Of a stretch of 64,000 nt of DNA, positions 25,608 through 32,238 are shown in pieces. The stretch's first letter is position 1. Every line of letters starts with the position of its first letter. A model generated the notes under the pieces. It saw only the letters and a program-made list of their open reading frames with translations, ran no database searches and was not told the DNA's origin. Origin of the DNA: JABWCE01 sp964617955 (GTDB lineage Bacteria > Bacteroidota > Bacteroidia > NS11-12g > UBA9320); assembly GCA_964617955.1 (NCBI GenBank), contig CAZTXB010000010.1, positions 54,359 to 118,358 on the forward strand, given 5' to 3'. Made by a program: the position numbers and the translations under genes.

Positions 25608-26809
25608 TTCGGTATACTCAATATAAATGTGGTCCCTTTATTTTCAACACTGATAAAATCAATTCGGCCATTCATGACTTCAGCATACTTGGCCACAATG
25701 TTCAATCCCAACCCAGTACCTTGTATGTGCGTGGCATTATGCCCCCTAAAGAACCTTTCAAAGAGATGTTTCTGATCCTCTTTAGAAATACCAATGCCAT
25801 AGTCTTTTACAGAAATTTTTACCATGGAAGCGGAAACCTCCGTTTTTAATTCAATGCTCCCCCCTTTGGGCGAAAATTTAATGGCATTAGAAAATAAATT
25901 AAAGAGGACATTCTTTAGCAACTTTTTATCAAGAATTGCCATTTCATTGCCGGAATAAGTTTCCTTTATCGTTTGCTCATTGCTCATCAACGACCTCATT
26001 TCAGAAACAATCTCCGAAAGAAAACGCTTCAAATCTATTTCCTCAGGTACGTTCTCAATTTTTCCTTCTTCCAGCTTGCTAACCGAAAGAAAGTCATTCA
26101 AAATATCGGTGAGGTTTTCAATAGATCTTTTTATTTTGTTCACATGTTTGCTCTGATTTTCGCTGTCGTTTTGTTCGCCATATCTCGTAACCAGTGAGAG
26201 GGACGACAACATTGTAGTAAGGGGCGTTCTGAATTCATGGGAGGCCATAGAAACAAAACGCGATTTTAAACTGTTCAGTTCCCTTTCTTTTTGAAGCGCC
26301 TGTTTGAGTTCTTTTTTTGTTTTTTCAAGTTCTTCAACCGCTTCTTCCAAAATAAGCGTCCTGTTTTTGACCTGTTTTTCCAGCTCGATGGAGTAGTGCT
26401 TCAAATTTTCCTCAGCTTGTTTACGCAGGGTAATGTCAATAATAAATGCAATAACAAACTTTCCTTGTGGTGTATCATAAGGGCTTAAGCTTATTTCTAC
26501 CGGAAACTCCGACCCATCCTTGCGCAATCCAAACAACTCAATGCCCGCTCCCATCGATCGGGCATGGGGATGCTTGTTAAACTTGTCGCGGTGATGAACG
26601 TGATTTTCTGAAAACCTTTTAGGCACCAGAACCTCTATTCTGTTTCCGATCAATTCATCTTTCCCGTAGCCAAAAAGCCTTTCTGCACTTGGGTTCGTTC
26701 TCGCGATCTCCCCTTTTTCATTAATGGTTAAAATGCCTTCCGTTGCGTATAAAAACAAGGCGTCAATTCCTTCTTTGCTATCCATATTTGCCTGGGCGGT
26801 ATTATGCAT
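25604..26809 (-). CDS. PAS-domain sensor histidine kinase, possibly FixL-like
   Basis: About 401 residues from the ATG at 26809. The frame is open to 26878, but the promoter at 26835-26878 lies inside that stretch, so the later start is preferred; ATG 26785 is also possible. A PAS domain (GILTINEKGEIARTNPSAERLFGY ... FVIAFIIDITLRKQAEE) is followed by a coiled coil, HisKA with MASHEFRTPLTT, and HATPase with NLFSNAIKF, DYGIGIS and GTGLGLNI. In the PAS domain ENHVHHRDKF occupies the place of the heme-His region of FixL, so heme-based oxygen sensing is possible but inferred. It phosphorylates the receiver-Crp protein encoded next. Confidence 0.85.
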   Translation of the reverse strand: MHNTAQANMDSKEGIDALFLYATEGILTINEKGEIARTNPSAERLFGYGKDELIGNRIEVLVPKRFSENHVHHRDKFNKHPHARSMGAGIELFGLRKDGSEFPVEISLSPYDTPQGKFVIAFIIDITLRKQAEENLKHYSIELEKQVKNRTLILEEAVEELEKTKKELKQALQKERELNSLKSRFVSMASHEFRTPLTTMLSSLSLVTRYGEQNDSENQSKHVNKIKRSIENLTDILNDFLSVSKLEEGKIENVPEEIDLKRFLSEIVSEMRSLMSNEQTIKETYSGNEMAILDKKLLKNVLFNLFSNAIKFSPKGGSIELKTEVSASMVKISVKDYGIGISKEDQKHLFERFFRGHNATHIQGTGLGLNIVAKYAEVMNGRIDFISVENKGTTFILSIPK

Positions 26810-26834
26810 CACGAATTTACAGTTTTTACAAATG

Positions 26835-26878
26835 CAAAAGTAAAAGGGCATATCTCCAACCGACATGACGAATGTCAT
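26835..26878 (-). promoter_or_regulatory. FNR-type box and -7 element of the sensor kinase operon
   Basis: Perfect palindrome ATGAC-GAAT-GTCAT at 26865-26878, centred 36.5 bp from the last G of TACTTTTG (26842-26835, reverse strand), a perfect TAnnTTTG. Transcription would start near 26830, about 20 nt before the ATG at 26809. This suggests autoregulation of the two-component pair. Confidence 0.75.
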
Positions 26879-26894
26879 ATTTGAAGGCCTAAAA

Positions 26895-26925
26895 TTTGTA
26901 ATTAGGGTATCGCTCTATATTTTTG
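26895..26925 (+). promoter_or_regulatory. Promoter of the MORN/hydrolase gene
   Basis: TTTG (26895-26898) and TATTTTTG (26918-26925) are 19 bp apart, a full match to the Bacteroidota -33/-7 consensus. The start would be near 26930, about 40 nt before the ATG. The FNR-type box of the divergent kinase is centred 53.5 bp from this -7 box. Confidence 0.65.
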
Positions 26926-26970
26926 TTCTGAAAAAGAGTAATTTTCAATTTTTATAATTTCAGAGCGCGG

Positions 26971-28218
26971 ATGAGAACTTTATTTCAACTGTCAATCCTT
27001 TTATGTTTACCCCACATGGCCCTTGGGCAGGAAACAGCGGGCTATTTCTTAACCGATGCTAAGTCTGGTACAAAAGTTTGGTTTAAACACGGTTTTAATG
27101 AAGACAGCGTTACCTGGAGTGGCAAAGCAAAGGAGGGTTTTGCCCATGGCAAGGGACTGATGCTAGGGTACAGCAAGGGAAAGAAAAGTTGCGAATATTC
27201 AGGTTTTATGGTGGGTGGGAAACCTCATGGACAGGGGCGTTTTTTATTTGGGGGTAACCGCAAGCTCGAAGGTAATTTTTTGGAAGGGGAGCCCCTCTTT
27301 TTGAGTAAGCCCTTGTTAAATAAATTAGAAAAAAATGTGGTAGTCAACACTGACTCTTCAAATATTTATGTTGGAGATAACGGGGCATCACAGTTATTTT
27401 ACTATGCGCTGATGCCTCCACAAAAAGTAAAAGGGGTTGTGGTTCTGTTGCCGGGTACTTGGGAAACCACCGAGCATGTGTTGAGCAGTATGTCGGAGTT
27501 TTGTGAATTGGCTTTTAAAAAAGAACTGGCTGTGCTTGTATTTTCCATCAATCAGCGCCTTACCCTTACCCATGAAATCGTGGCCATTATGAACCTCATG
27601 AGTGAACATGCTCTGAAGAAATACAATTTGGAGAAAAAAGAATTTGTTTTTGGAGGTTTTTCTATGGGGGGTATTTTTAGCATGCGTTACGCCGAACTAG
27701 CCGTACAGGACTCCACTCTTACCCGAATAAAACCTTTGGCTGTATTTAGCTGCGATGGTCCTTGTGATTTGGAACACATTTATCACAATTTTAAGAAAAA
27801 AGCCAATAAAAACCCGAGACTAAACGAGCCCTATTACGGAATGAAAGAATTGGAGAAATACTGTGGGGGCACTCCTGAAACCCATTTGGCGCAATACCAA
27901 TATTACTCGCCCTACAGCCACAACTTGCCGGAAGGTGGCAACGCCAAATACCTGTTAAAGCTCCCCCTTCGAATTTATGCCGATGTGGATCCGTCATGGT
28001 GGATGAAAAACCGTCATGTGGACATGTACGACCTGAATGCCTTAGATCAAACGGCCGTCATTCAGTTATTAAATGACCTTGGAAATACGCGGGCCGAATT
28101 TATCAACGCCTATCAAAAAGGGGTACGCATTGAAGGCAACAGGCATCCGCACGCGTGGAGCATTATCGACTCATTGGATTGTGTTCAGTGGATTGAGAAA
28201 TGCTTGACCAACAAGTAG
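26971..28218 (+). CDS. Exported MORN-repeat alpha/beta hydrolase
   Basis: A 415-residue protein with signal peptide (LFQLSILLCLPHMALGQ). Residues about 40-100 carry MORN-like motifs (GFAHGKGLMLGYSKGKK, GKPHGQGRFLFGGNRKLEG). Residues about 150-415 are an alpha/beta hydrolase: VVVLLPGTWE, nucleophile elbow GGFSMGGIF, an acid probably in IYADVDPSW, and the catalytic His in HPHAWSIID near the end. It probably acts on an ester or peptide in the periplasm; the substrate is unknown. It is the last chromosomal gene before the tRNA-Asn fragment that marks the island. Confidence 0.75.
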   Translation: MRTLFQLSILLCLPHMALGQETAGYFLTDAKSGTKVWFKHGFNEDSVTWSGKAKEGFAHGKGLMLGYSKGKKSCEYSGFMVGGKPHGQGRFLFGGNRKLEGNFLEGEPLFLSKPLLNKLEKNVVVNTDSSNIYVGDNGASQLFYYALMPPQKVKGVVVLLPGTWETTEHVLSSMSEFCELAFKKELAVLVFSINQRLTLTHEIVAIMNLMSEHALKKYNLEKKEFVFGGFSMGGIFSMRYAELAVQDSTLTRIKPLAVFSCDGPCDLEHIYHNFKKKANKNPRLNEPYYGMKELEKYCGGTPETHLAQYQYYSPYSHNLPEGGNAKYLLKLPLRIYADVDPSWWMKNRHVDMYDLNALDQTAVIQLLNDLGNTRAEFINAYQKGVRIEGNRHPHAWSIIDSLDCVQWIEKCLTNK

Positions 28219-28222
28219 GGCC

Positions 28223-28250
28223 AAAAAAAAACAGGTCTAAATTGACCTGT
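28223..28250 (-). terminator. Terminator reading leftward behind the tRNA-Asn locus
   Basis: ACAGGTC (28231-28237) pairs with GACCTGT (28244-28250), with eight A on its left (28223-28230), which are T on the reverse strand. It fits a terminator for the original leftward tRNA-Asn gene and may also stop the rightward hydrolase gene. Confidence 0.7.
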
Positions 28251-28260
28251 TCTTGATGCC

Positions 28261-28311
28261 TGGCTCCCCCTACTGGACTTGAACCAGTGACCCTCTGATT
28301 AACAGTCAGAG
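28261..28311 (-). pseudogene. 3' fragment of tRNA-Asn(GTT), left attachment site
   Basis: Read leftward: anticodon stem TCTGA (28310-28306), loop CTGTTAA with anticodon GTT, stem TCAGA, variable GGGTC, T-arm ACTGG-TTCAAGT-CCAGT, acceptor strand AGGGGGA, discriminator G and encoded CCA (28263-28261). The D-arm and 5' acceptor strand are absent; upstream bases show no match. This is what remains when an element integrates into the 3' half of a tRNA gene, the functional copy being rebuilt at the other end. No second copy is seen in the window. Confidence 0.85.
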
Positions 28312-28412
28312 AAAATACAGTTTAATACGGTTCTATATGATTTGTAAACTATTTATATTGTGCTAATTAAGTATTTTAATAGATTGTATAAATGTGAATA
28401 AAAACTCAAAAC

Positions 28413-28433
28413 GCGTGCAAATTGCGTGCAAAT
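28413..28433 (+). repeat. Tandem direct repeat before the integrase gene
   Basis: GCGTGCAAATT and GCGTGCAAATA follow each other with an 11-bp period, so both face the same side of the helix. Between the att fragment and the integrase they could be arm-type integrase sites or an operator of int. Confidence 0.45.
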
Positions 28434-28462
28434 AATTAATTCACTTTATTTATATTTGTCTT

Positions 28463-29686
28463 ATGAATACTAGCATCATAGTGTCAATTGATACACGAAG
28501 GTCAAAAAAGGATGGCACATTTCCAATCATTTTACGGTTAACACATAATCGCAAAACAACTGCAATAGGTTTAGGTCTTTATATATCACTGAGCGACTGG
28601 GATGAAGATAACAAAAAAATAAAGGGGACATACAAAGGTGTGGATTCCGTAAATCGGCTTAATAATCTTATCCGCAAAAAGTTGGTTGATGCGTTTTCGA
28701 TTGTTACAAAACTGGAAGAATCCGATAAACTGAATTCAATATCAATTACCGAATTAAAGGATTATTTGGTATCTAAAACTAATAACACAACATTTTTAAA
28801 ATACACCTTGGAACAAATTGATTTATTGAAAAAATCAGAACGCTTTGGTAGTGCCAGGGCTTACCACTCCATGTATCAGGTAATAGAAAAGTTTTTAGGT
28901 AAAAAGGATATCCCGTTTCAGGAAATTAACTCAAAATTTTTAAATAAACTGGAAGTTGACTACTTATCCAGGGGCAACTCATTAAACGGTTTGGCGGCGA
29001 TTTTAAGGTCTTTTAGAGCCTGTTATAACAAAGGTGTTATCGATGGGATAATTGAAAAAGGAAAATCTCCATTTGAAAGCTATAAAATCCGGAAAACGCC
29101 AACAGTAAAAAGGGCTATTTCACAGGATGCGATAAATAGCATACTAGCTTTAAAATTAAAACCATCTGACCCTTGTTTTCATAGCCGAAACTACTTCCTT
29201 TTTTCATATTTAAGTTTCGGGATGAACTTTACCGATATGGCCCTCTTATCGGTTGATAATATTGTCGATGGCCGGCTGCATTATATTCGGCAAAAAACAA
29301 AACAACCTTTTGACCTCAAAATAATGGAGGCAATGAAACCTATATTAGATTTTTACACAAAGGGTAAAAAGGGTGAAGAATTTATTTTTCCAATCCTTAA
29401 AAGGGATACGATAGAAAACCAATACAGGGACATAATGTGGGCTCGGAAAAGATATAATAAGAGACTTAAACAAATTGCCGAAATGTGTAAGATTCAGGAA
29501 AATCTTACGTCATATGTCGCCAGACATTCAGTGGCAACAACTGCCTTGTTCTTAAATATTCCGCTTCCGGCAATAAGTGGTATGTTGGGTCATAAAAACA
29601 TTACAACAACCCAAACTTATTTAAAAAGCTTACCATCAAACACCATTGACGGCTATCACGAACTTTTGGAAAAGGCATTGGGGTAA
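28463..29686 (+). CDS. Tyrosine recombinase (integrase) of the island
   Basis: A 407-residue integrase of the Bacteroidota type: N-terminal arm-binding region (RSKKDGTFPIILRLTHNRK), SAM-like core-binding domain (about 105-210), and catalytic domain with GMNFTDMALL, YVARHSVATT (H-x-x-R region), LGHKNITTTQTYLKSL and nucleophile Y386. The first catalytic Arg is not in the usual place, as often in this group. It should integrate and excise the island at tRNA-Asn. A perfect -7 box TATATTTG at 28451-28458 lies directly before the ATG, so the mRNA may be almost leaderless. Confidence 0.92.
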   Translation: MNTSIIVSIDTRRSKKDGTFPIILRLTHNRKTTAIGLGLYISLSDWDEDNKKIKGTYKGVDSVNRLNNLIRKKLVDAFSIVTKLEESDKLNSISITELKDYLVSKTNNTTFLKYTLEQIDLLKKSERFGSARAYHSMYQVIEKFLGKKDIPFQEINSKFLNKLEVDYLSRGNSLNGLAAILRSFRACYNKGVIDGIIEKGKSPFESYKIRKTPTVKRAISQDAINSILALKLKPSDPCFHSRNYFLFSYLSFGMNFTDMALLSVDNIVDGRLHYIRQKTKQPFDLKIMEAMKPILDFYTKGKKGEEFIFPILKRDTIENQYRDIMWARKRYNKRLKQIAEMCKIQENLTSYVARHSVATTALFLNIPLPAISGMLGHKNITTTQTYLKSLPSNTIDGYHELLEKALG

Positions 29687-29791
29687 ATATTTATTTGCAT
29701 GAAAAGATATATTTGCAAGACAAATTATGACACATATTTAATGTAACATAAGGATAAAGAAATCATTTCAAAAACAAAAAAATAATCAACT

Positions 29792-30532
29792 ATGCAACCT
29801 TGCGAATTTTCAGAAACACAGTTTTCCTTCTGCTTTACTTTTGAGTATATAAAGAGGTTTTTTCCTGCCATTCCACTTCCAATCTTTCCAAACACATTTG
29901 ACGAGGGACAACTTGGAGGCGGATATGATGTCAAAATTAAAGGCAACATTTACTTCCAATTTAAGATACCTGTTTACCATGACTTAGTTTCAAATTTTTT
30001 TCGTCGGGATTGGAATGTTTTTGGGCACGAATATTATAAAATAAAACTTGAAACTGACGGATACCAATTCAAACTTTTGAAAGACCTTCAAAGCCCAGGG
30101 AATGAAGTTTATTATGCAACACCTGAGTTTCACACCACTAATAATCTTGGCACTTTATATTCTTCAGACACTATCGTTACAAATTCAGCACTTTTTCCGA
30201 TTGACCATTTCCCAGCATATATGAGTGGGTATCATCATTTAATTTATAGCCCAAGATATAATTGGGGACGACTTTTTTCCGAACCAACTAACATTAAAAA
30301 ATTAAAATCCATAGATCCATTTGAACTTTTTTCCGATGACAGAAATGATTTGACAATCTATCAGCAAGCTGTTCGATTAAGCCAAATTATAAAAGGACAG
30401 GAAAATAGTCTGAATGGAAAATTTGAATTCAATGCCAACAATCGAATTCAATTAGTTAAGGAGGTTTATACTGCATTACTGACTATTTATAACACACATT
30501 GGTACCCCGTAATTTCGCTTCAACAAAGATAA
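29792..30532 (+). CDS. Hypothetical protein behind the integrase
   Basis: A 246-residue soluble protein, no signal peptide, no motif I can name. Aromatic-rich stretches include EYIKRFFPAIPLPIFPNTFDEGQLGGGY, here cited only as residues about 18-45, and YATPEFHTTNNLGTLY near residue 109. The C-terminal part is alpha-helical (TIYQQAVRLSQIIKG; RIQLVKEVYTALLTIY). It stands alone between the integrase and the excisionase-like gene, a usual site for cargo, and could be a defence or resistance gene. Function unknown. Confidence 0.6.
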   Translation: MQPCEFSETQFSFCFTFEYIKRFFPAIPLPIFPNTFDEGQLGGGYDVKIKGNIYFQFKIPVYHDLVSNFFRRDWNVFGHEYYKIKLETDGYQFKLLKDLQSPGNEVYYATPEFHTTNNLGTLYSSDTIVTNSALFPIDHFPAYMSGYHHLIYSPRYNWGRLFSEPTNIKKLKSIDPFELFSDDRNDLTIYQQAVRLSQIIKGQENSLNGKFEFNANNRIQLVKEVYTALLTIYNTHWYPVISLQQR

Positions 30533-30656
30533 TGAGACAAATAATAAACTGGTTTCAAGGTTAGGGAAGCATCTTATCCAACTTGCAAAAATATTGTTAA
30601 TTTAGTCGGGCGGTAAGCCAAATTTTCACGTATGTTTGTTAGGTCAAAATTTTCAA

Positions 30657-30923
30657 ATGAATGTAATTTGCTTAAAGGAAGATGCCTTTTATGAATTAGT
30701 ACGGCAGGTTGTTGCGAAACTAAAGGAAGGGGAACCTAAAAAGGAAGCGGATTGGATTGATGGTGAGGAAGCGATGAATATTCTAAAATGTAAAAAAACA
30801 AAACTGCAAGAACTACGGTTAAATGGTGAAATTGAATACTCCAAACCATCAAAAAAAATCATTGTTTATTACCGTCCTTCATTATATAAATACTTAAAAA
30901 AACATCTTAAAGAATCATTTTGA
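30657..30923 (+). CDS. Excisionase-like helix-turn-helix protein
   Basis: An 88-residue protein from ATG 30657 (a TTG at 30636 would add seven codons). The C-terminal part WIDGEEAMNILKCKKTKLQELRLNGEIEYSK, referred to here as residues about 33-63, has the layout of the excisionase/MerR-type HTH used by Bacteroidota mobile elements: an EEAMNIL helix, a KTKLQELR helix and a short wing, followed by a YYRPSLYKYLKK tail. It probably controls excision or mobilisation genes. It is 1 bp before the next gene. Confidence 0.7.
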   Translation: MNVICLKEDAFYELVRQVVAKLKEGEPKKEADWIDGEEAMNILKCKKTKLQELRLNGEIEYSKPSKKIIVYYRPSLYKYLKKHLKESF

Positions 30924-30924
30924 A

Positions 30925-31188
30925 ATGGATGAAATAGAAGATAAATTACCCAAGGAATTTATTGAAGCCTTTAACAATGGCTACGAGTTCTCAAAAGCTT
31001 TTCCAGAAGTAGGCCAAAGCATTTTAGAACAAAATAAGACAACAGATGAACCGAGTCCATTTAACGGATTGTTTGGTGGTATGAAGGAAGGAATAAATAC
31101 AGAAAGAGTACTGGTAAATGAAAGGTACAAGGAGTTAGAAGATATAGAAAAACAAAATAGTAATAAAGGTAATGAGATTGATCGATAA
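30925..31188 (+). CDS. Small acidic hypothetical protein
   Basis: An 87-residue hydrophilic protein with no recognised domain (KEFIEAFNNGYEFSKAFPE near the start, PFNGLFGGMKEG in the middle, charged tail). It lies 1 bp after the excisionase-like gene and is co-transcribed with it. Small proteins in this position are frequent in Bacteroidota elements. Function unknown. Confidence 0.6.
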   Translation: MDEIEDKLPKEFIEAFNNGYEFSKAFPEVGQSILEQNKTTDEPSPFNGLFGGMKEGINTERVLVNERYKELEDIEKQNSNKGNEIDR

Positions 31189-31228
31189 TTAAATTTCCCT
31201 TTTTTATTTTAAAATATTTGTATTCAAA

Positions 31229-31981
31229 TTAAATACTTCTAAGCAACCTGTAACTACCATCAGAATATCTTTCATATACTTGCCATACAACCCATTCATA
31301 ATCTGAAATAGTTTTCCCAATCCTTATTTTTCCATCCATTTCCCAATTTTTTTCTGGATTTGAACCAATCCATATATCTCCAGAATGATTCCCTTTTTTA
31401 TCATGAATTTTTATTATCCAGTTCTTTTTTTCAAAATGGTCATCGAGTTTAATGGTTGCAGGAATTGTGATTATTTTTGGCAGTGAATTAGCAACTTGTT
31501 CAACCAGTTCAAAGCTCAATTGATCCCATGGTATAAAATCTCCGTTAAGCCCTTCAATATAAGCCCCAGGAGGACCACCAAAATTTACACCCCAAAATAG
31601 CTTTTGTTTTTTGGGAGCATTTGAAACACTGCTCGTTCTTGAAGAACTTCCAACTTTTGTATCAGTCATATCTATAATATGATTATACACTTTTTTCAGT
31701 TTTTGTGAACAACCATTTTCTTTTGGAGACACCCTGTTTAATGACCTTCTGATTGTTTGAGAACTGGGAGGCCAAATTTCCCAATAACTAGAAATCATTG
31801 GATTCACTTTGTCATAAATCTTTAACGCTTCCGTGATTGTTAAAAACCCCTGTTTAAATATTGCTTTCAGGAATATTTCATTTTGGGGCTTAGAAAATCT
31901 TTTAAGAAATATCTTACAGCTCTGAAATAACAATAAAATATATTCTTTATTAAGTATCTCCTTGTCCTTTTCTCTGGTCAT
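31229..31981 (-). CDS. Hypothetical protein, possible two-domain cargo protein
   Basis: A 250-residue protein on the opposite strand to its neighbours. The N-terminal 110 residues are helical (EYILLLFQSCKIFLKRF, LTITEALKIYDKV), followed by a Ser-rich linker (GSSSRTSSVSN). The C-terminal half is beta-rich with many Trp and Gly (FWGVNFGGPPGAYIEG, DIWIGSNPEKNWEMDGKIRI, YEWVVWQVYERYSDGSYRL). No known motif. Gene orientation and lone position suggest cargo rather than mobilisation. Confidence 0.6.
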   Translation of the reverse strand: MTREKDKEILNKEYILLLFQSCKIFLKRFSKPQNEIFLKAIFKQGFLTITEALKIYDKVNPMISSYWEIWPPSSQTIRRSLNRVSPKENGCSQKLKKVYNHIIDMTDTKVGSSSRTSSVSNAPKKQKLFWGVNFGGPPGAYIEGLNGDFIPWDQLSFELVEQVANSLPKIITIPATIKLDDHFEKKNWIIKIHDKKGNHSGDIWIGSNPEKNWEMDGKIRIGKTISDYEWVVWQVYERYSDGSYRLLRSI

Positions 31982-32081
31982 TTGAATTATGGTGACAAAT
32001 TTATATCCAAATAATCCAAATAATCCAATTATAAAACTAGTCCGGTAGTACCAAATGATATTTGATTAAAATTAACAAAAA

Positions 32082-32219
32082 ATGGAAACAAAGGAAAATC
32101 AAACAAATTGTAAAGACAGGATTTTGACTTACCAGGAATACAGGGCCTATCTAAATAATAAAGCACGACAACTGGATCTGAACCAGTTGTTAAAAGACAC
32201 CTTAACAAAGAACGAATAA
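32082..32219 (+). CDS. Small 45-residue protein at the head of the mobilisation block
   Basis: ATG at 32082 opens a 45-codon frame (METKENQTNCKDRI, TYQEYRAYLNNKARQLD, LNQLLKDTLTKNE) that stops 19 bp before the next gene. It is hydrophilic and mostly helical. Its place directly upstream of the mobilisation operon and its compact spacing suggest it is translated, but with such a short length the evidence is limited. Confidence 0.5.
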   Translation: METKENQTNCKDRILTYQEYRAYLNNKARQLDLNQLLKDTLTKNE

Positions 32220-32238
32220 AAATTTATAGGTAATATAT

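Noticed and set aside
26810..26878. Upstream 23 codons of the sensor kinase frame (start at 26878)
   Set aside because: They cover the FNR-type box and -7 element whose spacing matches three other promoters; the predicted transcript begins inside this stretch, so translation should start at 26809 or 26785.
28261..28311. Functional tRNA-Asn gene
   Set aside because: D-arm and 5' acceptor strand are absent; only the 3' half can be folded.
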